This document shows, piece by piece, positions 1 through 9,550 of a stretch of DNA of 64,000 nucleotides; position 1 is the stretch's first letter; the number at the start of each line of letters is the position of its first letter. The stretch lies in NCBI GenBank assembly GCA_023898385.1, contig CP060220.1, positions 1,550,001 to 1,614,000 of the forward strand, read 5' to 3'. The stretch is from Pseudobdellovibrionaceae bacterium (GTDB lineage Bacteria; Bdellovibrionota; Bdellovibrionia; Bdellovibrionales; UBA1609). The notes under the pieces are model-generated. The model saw only the letters and a program-made list of their open reading frames with translations. It searched no databases and was not told the DNA's origin. The translations under genes were made by a program, and so were the position numbers.

Positions 1-2
1 GC

Positions 3-605
3 ACCAAGGCCTCCACTTTGAATGCCTATAATTCTCTTTCTAAAAAATCTTTCTCTTTTGTTGGGGGGCATCCTTTGGCTGGATCGCCTGAATCGGGCGC
101 CCCATTTTCGGACCCCTATTTGTTTAAAGAAAAGTATTTCATTCTGGTAAGCGAAAATGAGGCCGCCATCGATCTAGCACAAACGGTGGTTGAAGCTGTT
201 CAGGCAAAACCGATCACGCTGAATGCTGAAGATCACGACCACATATTGGCACTCAGTAGCCATTGGCCCCACCTTTTAGCGCTGGCCCTATCTGGCGTGG
301 CTGAAAAAAACCATCTGCTCGATCGGCCCCAACTGTTTCCAAAATCCTTTCGTCAGTTTCTTAAACTTGCGGCTTCAAACGAAGACATTTGGGTGGACAT
401 ATTCTGCGACAACAGCTCCGAAATTTTGTCACTGGCCACTGAATTAGAACAACAAATTCGCACACTCACTGAAGCCATCAAAAATCAAGATCGTCACTAT
501 TTATTGAAAACATTTGCCCTATCAAAATACTTAAATAATCGTTTAGGAGAAAAAGACGATGATCATCGTACTAAAGAAAAAGACCGAACAAAAACAGTTG
601 CATAA
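3..605 (+). CDS. tyrA: Prephenate dehydrogenase, C-terminal part (cut by window start)
   Basis: The frame is open from the first bases of the window, so the N-terminal NAD-binding half lies outside. The visible part has the TyrA signature GGHPLAGSPESG followed by LFKEKYFILV, which matches the substrate-binding region of prephenate dehydrogenases; the T-K-A-S residues just before fit the conserved region ahead of it. The rest is a helical dimerisation-type domain. The enzyme would oxidatively decarboxylate prephenate to 4-hydroxyphenylpyruvate for tyrosine synthesis in the cytoplasm. It overlaps the next gene by 47 bases and heads a chorismate-pathway operon, which supports the assignment. An arogenate-specific enzyme cannot be excluded. 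Confidence 0.85.
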   Translation, partial: TKASTLNAYNSLSKKSFSFVGGHPLAGSPESGAPFSDPYLFKEKYFILVSENEAAIDLAQTVVEAVQAKPITLNAEDHDHILALSSHWPHLLALALSGVAEKNHLLDRPQLFPKSFRQFLKLAASNEDIWVDIFCDNSSEILSLATELEQQIRTLTEAIKNQDRHYLLKTFALSKYLNNRLGEKDDDHRTKEKDRTKTVA

Positions 606-1608
606 GGTTTTAGATAAAATAGCAGCATTGGGCTCTAACCCCCATGTGGTTGAAGGGCGCGATCAAATAACCATCAGCCTCATCGGGAATACTGAAAAAA
701 TCAGCTTGACTGATTTCGGCGGCCTTGAGGGCATTGAGTCTGTGGTGCGAATTTCAAAGCCTTACAAGTTGGCTGCCATCGAGGCTCGTGGACAGCGAAC
801 AGTGCTCGACGTGGGCGGATGCAAAATTGGCGATGGACATTTTGTCAGCATGGCTGGCCCCTGTTCCGTAGAAAGTCGAGAGCAAACATTACGAATTGCC
901 AGAGAAGTAAAAAAATCCGGGGCCCAATTTTTGCGTGGCGGAGCATTTAAGCCAAGAAGTTCCCCCTATTCATTTCAAGGACTTGGCAAGGAAGGTCTAG
1001 ATATTCTAAAAGAAGCCCGCGATGAAACTGGCCTTCTTGTCATATCTGAGGCCATGGATTCAGCCAACCTAAACATGGTCGCTGAGTATGTGGACATTGT
1101 ACAAGTGGGCGCAAGAAACATGCAAAACTTCTCGTTTTTAAAAGATCTTGGTCAAATTAAGAAACCGGTGATGTTAAAGCGGGGTATGTCTGCAACCATT
1201 GAAGAATGGCTTATGGCGGCTGAATATATCATGGCCCAAGGCAACGACCAGGTCATACTCTGTGAACGCGGAATTCGTACATTTGACAACAAATTTGCAC
1301 GAAACACTCTGGACCTCAATGCAGTTCCAGTGTTGCGACAACTCACTCACTTGCCAATTATTGTTGACCCCAGCCACGGCACGGGCCTCAGACATCTTGT
1401 AAGCCCAATGGCCTTGGCTTCGATGGCAGCTGGCGCTGATGGAGTTATCGTTGAAGTTCACGACCGCCCCCAAGAGGCTCTATCGGATGGTCCCCAGGCC
1501 CTTTTGCCCAGTGACTTTGAACTTCTCATGCGACAGTTTCGGCAGCTCTCTTCTGTCATGAACCTTGAAATGCCCACAAGTGATGACAAATACAACTCCG
1601 TGGCTTAA
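559..1608 (+). CDS. aroF: 3-deoxy-7-phosphoheptulonate (DAHP) synthase, type I-beta with N-terminal ferredoxin-like domain
   Basis: This is the first committed enzyme of the shikimate pathway, condensing PEP and erythrose-4-phosphate. The first ~78 residues (beginning MIIVLKKKTEQ) form the ferredoxin-like domain that confers feedback control in Thermotoga-type enzymes. The catalytic barrel follows, with GPCSVES near residue 94, FKPRSSPYSFQGLG near 131 and the metal-binding DPSHGTG near 271. The length of 349 residues suits this two-domain form. An AGGAGA ribosome site about ten bases upstream fixes the ATG at 559 although it lies inside tyrA. Translational coupling with tyrA is likely, and the regulatory domain suggests allosteric inhibition by an aromatic amino acid. 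Confidence 0.95.
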   Translation: MIIVLKKKTEQKQLHKVLDKIAALGSNPHVVEGRDQITISLIGNTEKISLTDFGGLEGIESVVRISKPYKLAAIEARGQRTVLDVGGCKIGDGHFVSMAGPCSVESREQTLRIAREVKKSGAQFLRGGAFKPRSSPYSFQGLGKEGLDILKEARDETGLLVISEAMDSANLNMVAEYVDIVQVGARNMQNFSFLKDLGQIKKPVMLKRGMSATIEEWLMAAEYIMAQGNDQVILCERGIRTFDNKFARNTLDLNAVPVLRQLTHLPIIVDPSHGTGLRHLVSPMALASMAAGADGVIVEVHDRPQEALSDGPQALLPSDFELLMRQFRQLSSVMNLEMPTSDDKYNSVA

Positions 1609-1623
1609 TGAAGGCAGTTAACA

Positions 1624-2673
1624 ATGCATAGATTTGTCCAAAGTCAGATTCACTATTTAAAGACACTTCCGGCCCCCTCTCAGGTGGCTGCCAATGGCCT
1701 TTTGATATTTGACCGGCAGATCTATCAGAAAAATCCAAAGGTTCGGTCTTGGATTGATAAATGGTCCTACAAATATGGCGTTAACGCCGGTGAAAGACTG
1801 AAAGACTTGGATTTTTTTGCAGAACATATGAAACAGATACTCAAGAAAATCGATGGCATTTCGCATAAAGATCTCACCATTGTCTGCATCGGCGGGGGTT
1901 CAGTGGGGGATTTTTCTGGCTTTGTGGCCAGCACGCTTAAAAGAGGCTTGCGTTTTATGCAGATCCCTTCCACGTGGCTGGCCGCCATTGACTCTTCCCA
2001 TGGCGGGAAAACAGCTCTCAATGTGGGCCATGCAAAAAACCAAATTGGAACTTTCTATCCTGCGCAAGATATTTTTATTGTAGAATCCTTACTTTCGGCA
2101 CAGCCAGCATCACTCACTGTCGATGGACTAGCTGAACTTACAAAAATTGCATTTCTTGATAGAAAACCATGGACCAAAACATTTTTATCAAGCTCCCTTA
2201 AAAATCAAAAGTTAATATTTCGTTTTCTAAAACCCGGTATTCAAGCCAAATGGGACGTGGTCAACAAAGATCCCTTCGAACAAACAGGACACCGGAGGAT
2301 CTTGAATCTCGGCCACTCTTTGGGACATATTCTGGAGTTGCACCACGGTTTATCACACGGAAAATCTGTCGCCTTGGGACTGCATTTTTCTCTACTGTGG
2401 AGCCATAAGCTGGGTCTACTGAAAGATAGCGAATTCAACCGATTGAAAATGTTTTTAGACAAACAACTCCCCGTTGAAATGATTTTAAAACAACGAAAGT
2501 TGCCTCCCCTAAGTAAAGCTCAGTTTTTAAAGTTAGCCAGCAAAGATAAAAAAGCATCGTTGCATAAAAAGTTTTATTTTATTTTTTTAAAAAAGTTGGG
2601 CACCCCCTTTCAGCAAGAAGTTTCTTTACAAAAATTCTACCTGGAGGCTAAACGGCAAGGATGGGCCAAATGA
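1624..2673 (+). CDS. aroB: 3-dehydroquinate synthase
   Basis: AroB cyclises DAHP to 3-dehydroquinate using NAD and a metal ion. The NAD-binding stretch GGGSVGDFSGF sits near residue 90, followed by IPSTWLAAIDSSHGGKTALN and the KNQIGTFYPA segment, all diagnostic of the family. The zinc-ligand region RILNLGHSLGHILE lies near residue 223. The usual pattern is DSS-V-GGKTAVN; here the valine is replaced by histidine, a small deviation. The gene starts 15 bases after aroF and overlaps aroA by 13 bases, so it is part of the same transcription unit. Confidence 0.95.
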   Translation: MHRFVQSQIHYLKTLPAPSQVAANGLLIFDRQIYQKNPKVRSWIDKWSYKYGVNAGERLKDLDFFAEHMKQILKKIDGISHKDLTIVCIGGGSVGDFSGFVASTLKRGLRFMQIPSTWLAAIDSSHGGKTALNVGHAKNQIGTFYPAQDIFIVESLLSAQPASLTVDGLAELTKIAFLDRKPWTKTFLSSSLKNQKLIFRFLKPGIQAKWDVVNKDPFEQTGHRRILNLGHSLGHILELHHGLSHGKSVALGLHFSLLWSHKLGLLKDSEFNRLKMFLDKQLPVEMILKQRKLPPLSKAQFLKLASKDKKASLHKKFYFIFLKKLGTPFQQEVSLQKFYLEAKRQGWAK

Positions 2674-3875
2674 AGAAGTTCTCCTATAAGGGAGTTATTC
2701 CTGCCTCAAAATCATTGATGAACCGCGCCCTCATTTGCGGTCGATATAAAGTAGGTATGGAAGTCCTCGGGCACTCCAATTGTGACGATGTCGCAAAAAT
2801 GCGGCTCGGATTAGCTGGGCTGAGTGCGGGCCAACCCATGGACTGTGGCAGTGCGGGCACAACACTTCGTTTTTTAGCCTTGGCCGCATCAAGGGTTCCC
2901 GGCACTCACCGTCTTACCGGGAGCGATCGTTTGTTCTCAAGACCGCAGCGACAATTGATGGATGTCATTCAATTACTGGGTGTCAAGTCCTATTTAGATG
3001 GCGACACGACCCTTGTGATTGAAAGTTCTGGTTGGATCAATCCTCAAAAGCCCATTCATGTTGACCGCAGCGTTTCTAGTCAGTTTGCTTCAGGTCTTCT
3101 CATTAACGCTTGGAACTTGCCCTTTGAGCTAAAAATCGAATGGGGCCCGAACCTGGTCTCAGATGGTTATTGGAAAATGACGGTCGAGATGGTGCGCCAA
3201 TTGGGCATGACGCTCACCGATTATCCACAAGGTCTAGTGGTTGGCAAAAACCAATCCATATCAGAAGATGCCATCAAGTATGTTGTTGAAAGCGACTTTT
3301 CATCGGCTTTCGCTGTGGCGGCCCTTGCTGTTGTGGGTGGAGAAGCTCAATTGGCTCAATTTCCCAATCCCAGTCTCCAACCCGACAAAGAGTTCATTGC
3401 CATTTTAAAGTCAATGAACGTCCCCATGAGTGAACAAGGGGCCACTTTCACGGTAGGCAAACAAACTCACTTAAAACCCGTTCGTTGGGATTTAGTAAAT
3501 TGCCCAGATTTATTTCCGGTGTTGTCTGTGCTGTGCGCGTTAGCTGATGGCACTTCTGAGCTTTACGGCGCGCCTCACTTAGTTCATAAAGAATCAAATC
3601 GCCTAAGAAAATCAGCTGATTTGGTAGAGGCCATGGGTCGAACCGTTGAGGTGAAATCAGACGGTATGTTAATCCATGGGCGCACAGAAAGAGACTTCAC
3701 TTTGAAACCCATGTTAAAATTCGACACCGATGAAGATCACCGCCTAGCATTTGCGGCAGCGGTGGCTCAATTAGCTGGCCTTCCTGTGGAAATTTTAAAA
3801 CCCGATGTTGTAAACAAAAGTTTTCCTGAGTTTTGGGATATCTATCACTCGGGCCAAGACCCAGGGGGGAACTAA
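2661..3875 (+). CDS. aroA: 3-phosphoshikimate 1-carboxyvinyltransferase (EPSP synthase)
   Basis: EPSP synthase joins PEP to shikimate-3-phosphate. Diagnostic parts are SKSLMNRALICG at the N-terminus, CGSAGTTLRFLALAAS near residue 61, the SRPQRQLMD stretch, and KSFPEFWD near the C-terminus. The usual GNAGT appears here as GSAGT. The chain of 404 residues is slightly short for the family (about 430). Two in-frame ATGs are close together (2661 and 2670). The first overlaps the aroB end by 13 bases, which suggests coupled translation. Sensitivity class to glyphosate cannot be judged by eye. Confidence 0.93.
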   Translation: MGQMKKFSYKGVIPASKSLMNRALICGRYKVGMEVLGHSNCDDVAKMRLGLAGLSAGQPMDCGSAGTTLRFLALAASRVPGTHRLTGSDRLFSRPQRQLMDVIQLLGVKSYLDGDTTLVIESSGWINPQKPIHVDRSVSSQFASGLLINAWNLPFELKIEWGPNLVSDGYWKMTVEMVRQLGMTLTDYPQGLVVGKNQSISEDAIKYVVESDFSSAFAVAALAVVGGEAQLAQFPNPSLQPDKEFIAILKSMNVPMSEQGATFTVGKQTHLKPVRWDLVNCPDLFPVLSVLCALADGTSELYGAPHLVHKESNRLRKSADLVEAMGRTVEVKSDGMLIHGRTERDFTLKPMLKFDTDEDHRLAFAAAVAQLAGLPVEILKPDVVNKSFPEFWDIYHSGQDPGGN

Positions 3876-3876
3876 T

Positions 3877-4932
3877 ATGTCAGCCAGTAGTTGGGGATCT
3901 CGTTTTGTTGTGACGACGTTTGGTGAAAGCCATGGGATGGGCCTTGGTGCCGTTATTGATGGCTGCCCTGCGGGCGTTGTATTTGACCATGACTTGTTAA
4001 CAAATAATCTCGCTCGACGTCGCCCTGGACAATCCCATGAAGGTGTAACTCTGGTGACGGATCGAAACGAACAAGATCAGCCCCAAGTTCTTAGCGGCGT
4101 GTTTGAGGGCAAGACCCTTGGTACCCCCATTGCGGTGGTGGTTCAAAATCAAGACCAAAGATCCGGCGATTATGAAAAAATAAAAAATTCGCCTCGCCCA
4201 GGTCATGCTGATGATGTTTGGAAAGGTAAGTTTCACCACTCCGATCACCGAGGTGGGGGCCGATCTTCAGGCCGAGAAACTCTTGCCCGTGTGATTGCTG
4301 GATCCATAGCTGAAATGCTTGTTAAACAGCTGAGTCCAAAAACCCAAGTGGTGGCATGGACCAGCCAGGTTGGCCCCGTAGCGTTGACCAAAGAAGAGAT
4401 TCATAGCTCATTAAAGACTCAAAAAAATCCAAAAAACATAGACGCCTTTGCCGCACGCCTACCCCACCTTGAAAAATCAATTGAAGTTAAAGAGCTGCTG
4501 CTTGCAGCAAAAAAAGATGGAAAAAGCTACGGAGGCATTGCCGATATCTTTGTTATAAACCCACCACCTCACTTAGGGCAGCCGGTATTTCACAAACTCA
4601 AAAGCGACTTGGCAGGAGCCTACATGAGCATTGGGGCCACCCACGGTGTAGAGTTGGGGTACGGATTTTCTGCCAGTGACGCTGAAGGATCGCAGTTTCA
4701 TGACCCCAAAAATGACGACACCCACCGCTACGGAGGCATTCGAGGTGGGATTAGCACGGGAGAACCCATCCACTTTCGAGTGGCCTTTAAACCCACAGCA
4801 ACCGTCTTGCATCATGCTCAATCGGGCCGCCATGACCCTTGCATTATCCCAAGAGCCATACCCGTTTTAGAGGCCATGACGTATATGGTCCTAGCCGACC
4901 ACATCTTATGGGCCCGGCAAGATCGGGTGTAG
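3877..4932 (+). CDS. aroC: Chorismate synthase
   Basis: AroC makes chorismate from EPSP and needs reduced FMN. The family signatures are present: GESHGMGLGAVIDGCPAGV at the N-terminus, RRPGQS near residue 47, GGGRSSGRETLARV near residue 125, and RYGGIRGGISTGEPI near residue 287. The chain of 351 residues is normal length. It starts two bases after aroA and is the last gene of the run. The operon therefore covers the DAHP, dehydroquinate, EPSP and chorismate steps plus the tyrosine branch. Dehydroquinase, shikimate dehydrogenase and shikimate kinase are not in the window. Confidence 0.95.
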   Translation: MSASSWGSRFVVTTFGESHGMGLGAVIDGCPAGVVFDHDLLTNNLARRRPGQSHEGVTLVTDRNEQDQPQVLSGVFEGKTLGTPIAVVVQNQDQRSGDYEKIKNSPRPGHADDVWKGKFHHSDHRGGGRSSGRETLARVIAGSIAEMLVKQLSPKTQVVAWTSQVGPVALTKEEIHSSLKTQKNPKNIDAFAARLPHLEKSIEVKELLLAAKKDGKSYGGIADIFVINPPPHLGQPVFHKLKSDLAGAYMSIGATHGVELGYGFSASDAEGSQFHDPKNDDTHRYGGIRGGISTGEPIHFRVAFKPTATVLHHAQSGRHDPCIIPRAIPVLEAMTYMVLADHILWARQDRV

Positions 4933-4972
4933 CCGAAATAATTTTCGCTGCCTGCGAGTATCTGGCTACACG
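4927..4972 (+). terminator. Weak inverted repeat at the end of the aro operon
   Basis: GTGTAGCC at 4927-4934, which contains the aroC stop codon, pairs exactly with GGCTACAC at 4965-4972 across a 30-base loop. No clear T-run follows, so a canonical intrinsic terminator is not shown. It may mark the 3' end of the operon transcript. Confidence 0.3.
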
Positions 4973-5025
4973 TTAATAAGCCCAACCACCATGCCAATAT
5001 TAACTAAAGTACTGAGCGTCACTTT

Positions 5026-6927
5026 TTAATTGTCACCTTCTGCCAGTTTTAAATTAATAACTACAATTGATTTCGCCGGCAACGACGTTTGAACTTTACT
5101 CGAATTTTCCGCCAAAGATACCACTTTCGCTGAACGAGATACTATTTTTCCTTTTTCATTTCCCCTAACGTAAGCTCTCACATCTGTAACACTTTCAACT
5201 TGGGCGTTAATATCGAAAGAACCCAACCTCGATTGATCATTTTTATTGATAACCACTATTCTTAGATCTCGCCCATTCTTCGAACTGGTCACCAATATCT
5301 CCAGGTCAATGTCACTTTTTACTGACGAGATCTTCTGTGTTACTAAGTGGACTCGGTCTAAAATATTCTGATTTACAAATGATAGTGCCCTATACGCATC
5401 GGTGTTCTCCAAGCCCGCCTCCGCAGGTGCAGAAACAAATAAAGGCAAATTACTTGCTGCGCCGTTAAGGGGGTGAAAATTAGCCATAAATACGCCGCCG
5501 TTAACGTAATTCATCAGCTGCTCACTTATAGCCAAAGAATGATCGAAGGTTCCACGGCCCCCGTCGTAAATGAATGGCCTGTCGCCCGCATTGCAAGTGT
5601 TCCACTCCGTAACAGCCACTGGAATATCTTGTGCGGATGAATACAAATTTCGAATCTTTTTAATGGGTTTTGAAATATCCTGCCGCTTTGAAAAATCAGG
5701 GACATACGTAGGATTTGCATTTCCACAACCATATCTGTTGTCATTGTAATCATGCAGAACAACATAGTCAAAGTTGCCACGACTATTATTAAATATATCC
5801 TGCCACCAAACTAAAGGCTCATCTACAGTTTCTTCCGCCAAAGCTACATCTTCTAAGTAGCCAGACTGAACAAAAGCAGTCCATCCTTTAGCCTTGGTTC
5901 TGAATTCTTCTGGCATATTCCATTTAAAGTATCGCGGCTCGATCATTTCGTTGAAAAAATGATATATTTCAAACACGCCTTTGTTTTTCAGCTGCCCACC
6001 CAAATAGTCGTCATGGTTTCTTAATCTATTTGGAATCAAAATCTTTCTAAACTCACGCCGACCTTTTTCAGTGTAGTTGTTCATGTACCCTCGCTGCAGT
6101 CCAGTGGGGCCTATAGCTCCGATATTTATATGAGGGTCTACTCGCTTCATAGCCCGCGAAAATCGGTTCAAAAGATAAGCGTAGTGAGTTGAAGCCAGAG
6201 GGTATCGAGTCACTTTTAAGTAGGATTCATTTCCAATCTCCCAATACTTAACTCTGTAGGAATCGGCTTTTTTACCTAAAATCCGATTAAATTCAATTGG
6301 ATTAGACGCCTTCAATTTCACATAATAAGGATCCTTCAACAGCTTTTCCATGTAGCGTTTTCGCATTTTTCGGGGATACACAATATTTGTAAACCGAACC
6401 CACTCTTCAGCTCTTTGAATATACTCCTCAATCAATTGCTCTTGAGGTTTTCCGTTTATTCGATCTAAGTGCAAAAATGCACCCTCTAGGTTGACTACAA
6501 TAGCTCCTTGAGCACGGGTTGCAGAAATCATTTGTAAAAACTCAGCCGTTTTCATTCGCGCTTTTCTCTGCTCATCCCGTTCGGCAGGATTCGTACTTTC
6601 TCCTGGAAATTCACTAGGGTCATCAAGGCCATTGGTGATCCAATTGTAATTGTCAGAGACCTCACCCCCTGGGAACCGGATGTACCCAACATTCATAGAT
6701 CGAAGTCTTTTATAAAGACTATAGTCTTCTCTCATATCATCAGTGAGTTCATCAAACCGGGGGTTAATCGATAAAGTGGAAACTGCGTGTGCGCCCGTAA
6801 TTGTCTTGGTGTTAATTGAAACCTCTGCAATCGAAGCATCGGCCAGCGCCGTCCTTGCCGGCAATACCGCCCCCATAAGAGCCATGAAAATGAAATTTAA
6901 TTTTACTAAATGTCTAGATCCCCTCAC
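5026..6927 (-). CDS. Exported clan GH-A glycoside hydrolase, resembling GH51 alpha-L-arabinofuranosidases
   Basis: A signal peptide (hydrophobic run FIFMALMGAVLPARTALADA) precedes a long catalytic domain. Motifs recall family GH51 and relatives: RFPGGEVSDNYNW near residue 94 (numbered from the ATG at 6954), WEIGNESY near residue 240 with the likely acid/base glutamate after Asn, and VAVTEWNTCN near residue 450 with the likely nucleophile glutamate. The C-terminal ~120 residues look like a beta-sandwich. The substrate is unknown; arabinose-, glucuronide- or other furanoside-containing glycans are possible. The GTG at 6927 follows a G-rich ribosome site and gives a normal signal peptide; the ATG at 6954 adds nine residues. 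It stands alone, facing away from the next gene. The fold call is firmer than the family or substrate. Confidence 0.6.
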   Translation of the reverse strand: MRGSRHLVKLNFIFMALMGAVLPARTALADASIAEVSINTKTITGAHAVSTLSINPRFDELTDDMREDYSLYKRLRSMNVGYIRFPGGEVSDNYNWITNGLDDPSEFPGESTNPAERDEQRKARMKTAEFLQMISATRAQGAIVVNLEGAFLHLDRINGKPQEQLIEEYIQRAEEWVRFTNIVYPRKMRKRYMEKLLKDPYYVKLKASNPIEFNRILGKKADSYRVKYWEIGNESYLKVTRYPLASTHYAYLLNRFSRAMKRVDPHINIGAIGPTGLQRGYMNNYTEKGRREFRKILIPNRLRNHDDYLGGQLKNKGVFEIYHFFNEMIEPRYFKWNMPEEFRTKAKGWTAFVQSGYLEDVALAEETVDEPLVWWQDIFNNSRGNFDYVVLHDYNDNRYGCGNANPTYVPDFSKRQDISKPIKKIRNLYSSAQDIPVAVTEWNTCNAGDRPFIYDGGRGTFDHSLAISEQLMNYVNGGVFMANFHPLNGAASNLPLFVSAPAEAGLENTDAYRALSFVNQNILDRVHLVTQKISSVKSDIDLEILVTSSKNGRDLRIVVINKNDQSRLGSFDINAQVESVTDVRAYVRGNEKGKIVSRSAKVVSLAENSSKVQTSLPAKSIVVINLKLAEGDN

Positions 6928-6954
6928 AATGCCCCCCAAGTCTAAAATATGCAA

Positions 6955-7582
6955 ACGGTGTACTCAAAATAGACGTATTCACACGTGCCCTAATTTACCC
7001 TATACAATAATTTACTGATTAGTGACTAAACTTTTTACAGATCTGTCTGGATAAAATATCCTTCGCTAGTCAGAAGACCAGTGGCCGGACCTATCCTGCC
7101 CACATCCAAATCTTCAGGTTCCTATTAAGCCATTCATATCTAATTGCTCGGATTCCCACCCAATATTTCGCTCTATCGTCATTTGTAGTCGAAAAATGAA
7201 CTCTAACTGCTTTTTTTCGGAGTTTAGTAAATGGTTTGACGTATGAACAGCAAAATCGGCCTTATGAAAATACGCCATCAACTTCTCATGTCGGCTCGCG
7301 ACTAAAATAAAACAAATTCTTTTGGGGATTAGGCTCCTCACTTTTCTTTCGAAATCACTTTAAATCTGCATCAATTTGAGAAATATGAAACGACATACGA
7401 ACCCCCTGTTGTCGTTTGTGTTTTTTGGATGAAAACAGTTCTAATAACGATACTTGGGGTTAGTAACCTTTTATTCTCGCTTAACTCCGAGCAATAACCG
7501 GACATTCATTCTCAAACTCCGTAAAATACGCCATTGGAACCAAACCACTAAAGTTTTTCATGATTTTGCCGAAGAAACTTAC
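6955..7582. other. Long intergenic region with one small inverted repeat
   Basis: No convincing gene was found in these ~630 bases between two divergent exported-protein genes. It is AT-rich. AAACGACA at 7388-7395 pairs with TGTCGTTT at 7410-7417, followed by a T-rich stretch. This could be a weak terminator or an operator. Promoters for both flanking genes presumably lie here. Confidence 0.5.
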
Positions 7583-9178
7583 ATGATTAGACGTAGAATA
7601 ATACTTTGTCTTATTTTGAGACTAGCGCTCATTGGGTTGGTTTCTGGCTGCCAACTGGCAGACAACCGCATAAAAGGTCAGTTTGCCAGAACGCTACCTC
7701 TAGCTGTGACACTGCAATTTTCAAGTGGCCTCAATGATAAAACATATCTTTCGTCTTTTACTGCTGAAGTGGAGTTCAACCAAGATGTCGATTCCGTTCA
7801 GGCCGAAGACTTTTCTGTTACAAATGGCCTCATCACCCACATCAGTGGTACCGGCCGGCAATATATTATTGAAATCACACCCTCTTCCTACGGCCCGGTG
7901 ACCGTGTCCTATGTGGGCACAGGCAATCGTCTGCCAGCATCACCCGTGCCCCCTATAAACATTGAATTCACCCGCTACCCCTACCCGATTCGCACACTCA
8001 CTTTGGGCATAATAAGCTCCACCGTTTCATCGGTGAGTGCCATACCCGGATCATCTGACCAAATAGTGGCGGGACATTATTCGGATTCGTTAGGTTCAGG
8101 AATTTACTTGAGACGAGAGTCTCTTGAAGGCGAAGTCGTTTGGGAAAAGGCCGTTGAAGCGTTGGCATTAGATATTCAAGTAATGTTTATAGAAGACGGA
8201 GTCATCTACACAGCGGGCGCGACAGCGGCTTTTACAGGATCTATCTTTGCGTATGATGTCGATACGGGTACACCACTATGGGGTCGAGCCATCGGGAACA
8301 GTGCGGGCGGCACACAAGACAACGCCACTGGCCTTATTCGGTTAGACAACGGCGAGTTTATGTATTTTGAGTATTCGCAAAACGTCACTATGGGAAATCG
8401 GGGCGGCACCGTGGTAAAAACAGATTCAAGCGGAGTAGTAATTTGGCACAAACGCTTTGATGGGGATACGGCCAATAGTTATATTTGGCATGCCACAAAA
8501 AGCCCCACAAATGAGGGCGTGGCCATTGGTGAAAGCCAGGGGCACTTGTGGTTTCTGAAAATCGACGATTCAGGCAGTGTCCTGCAAAACAAAATACTGA
8601 CACCTAGCTCTGGCGGCCTGCTAGGTCTTGCCACGACAAACGCTGCAGGGGGCGGATATTTTGTCAGCGTAGGAACGGGCCTCCCTTTTGGAATTGTGAA
8701 ACTCGACGAAACCGGTGAAGTGGTTTGGTCATGGGTTTCTAATGGGAGTTTTGGAGGAAGCCTTCGGAGCATCACCCAATTGGATAATGGCACCGTGGTC
8801 GCGGCAGGCACTGTTACCGGAGGACCTGGCTACGGACTCGTGATTGCGATTAGCCCCGCTGGCCAGTTTCTTTGGGGCAAAACCCTCAATCAGACAACCG
8901 TGATCGAAAGCGTGAAAGAAACCCAAAATGGGGCCCTTATCTTGGGGGCCACGAAAGGTATCGTGACCCAAATTAATATTGATGGTTCCCCCATCCAGTA
9001 TGATTGCACCGAGTGGAGTGATTGGACCCCTAGCGAAGTGGCCATCACTTTCACAAGCTCCGCAGGTCCATCAGAAACCACATCAAATATCAACTCAAAC
9101 TACTTAATAGACCAAGCCTCGATTCAATCCTTTGAAAAGACGCCTACCTACACGGACACAGTAACTTGTGAACCTTAG
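7583..9178 (+). CDS. Large lipoprotein with Ig-like domain and beta-propeller-like repeats
   Basis: The ATG at 7583 gives an ideal lipoprotein signal (MIRRRIILCLILRLALIGLVSGCQ), so the earlier in-frame start at 7454 is unlikely. After the lipobox comes a segment of about 90 residues resembling bacterial Ig-like domains (EVEFNQDVDSVQAEDFSV). Then a long region repeats blades such as GEVVWEKAV, SGVVIWHKRF, GEVVWSW and AGQFLWGKTL, the pattern of PQQ-like or delta-type beta-propellers. No enzyme motif was seen. It is probably anchored to the outer membrane and acts in binding or scaffolding. The specific function is unknown. Confidence 0.7.
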   Translation: MIRRRIILCLILRLALIGLVSGCQLADNRIKGQFARTLPLAVTLQFSSGLNDKTYLSSFTAEVEFNQDVDSVQAEDFSVTNGLITHISGTGRQYIIEITPSSYGPVTVSYVGTGNRLPASPVPPINIEFTRYPYPIRTLTLGIISSTVSSVSAIPGSSDQIVAGHYSDSLGSGIYLRRESLEGEVVWEKAVEALALDIQVMFIEDGVIYTAGATAAFTGSIFAYDVDTGTPLWGRAIGNSAGGTQDNATGLIRLDNGEFMYFEYSQNVTMGNRGGTVVKTDSSGVVIWHKRFDGDTANSYIWHATKSPTNEGVAIGESQGHLWFLKIDDSGSVLQNKILTPSSGGLLGLATTNAAGGGYFVSVGTGLPFGIVKLDETGEVVWSWVSNGSFGGSLRSITQLDNGTVVAAGTVTGGPGYGLVIAISPAGQFLWGKTLNQTTVIESVKETQNGALILGATKGIVTQINIDGSPIQYDCTEWSDWTPSEVAITFTSSAGPSETTSNINSNYLIDQASIQSFEKTPTYTDTVTCEP

Positions 9179-9214
9179 GCGTTCTCCAACATCGTGATTA
9201 GAGCGAACGTTTAG

Positions 9215-9550
9215 CTAGTTGACGGGAACCATTCGATCGATAATTTCTTTTCGAATACAGTCTCGATAGATTTTTTGAGTGTCAGCAACCGACATCGATG
9301 CCAATCGACCTTCTTTGTTTTCAATTTGAATCGCCAAGATGTAATCTTTGACTTTCTGACCTTCAATTGACGCTGGCATTTTAATTGTCGCCCCTTCACA
9401 GGCTAAATCTTTAGTTGATACAGCATTCAGGCTTCGATCTAGATATCGTGGACTTTGTTTCTCTTTTGGCGTGTCAACGTCTGGACCACATGCCGACAAC
9501 AGGCCACTGGCGATCGCTATTACAGCTACTAATGACTTATTAAAGATCAT
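9215..9550 (-). CDS. Small lipoprotein, function unknown
   Basis: A protein of 111 residues with a lipoprotein signal peptide ending LLSAC-G (cysteine near residue 21). The mature part is about 90 residues, polar, with a pair of cysteines outside the lipobox. A GAGG site nine bases before the ATG supports the start. It overlaps the end of the upstream gene (9540-10529) by 11 bases, so the two are probably co-translated. No family was recognised. Confidence 0.65.
   Translation of the reverse strand: MIFNKSLVAVIAIASGLLSACGPDVDTPKEKQSPRYLDRSLNAVSTKDLACEGATIKMPASIEGQKVKDYILAIQIENKEGRLASMSVADTQKIYRDCIRKEIIDRMVPVN

Noticed and set aside
7114..7341. 75-codon minus-strand frame in the long gap after the glycosidase gene
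   Set aside because: No ribosome site, protein-unlike composition and no continuity with neighbours; treated as chance.
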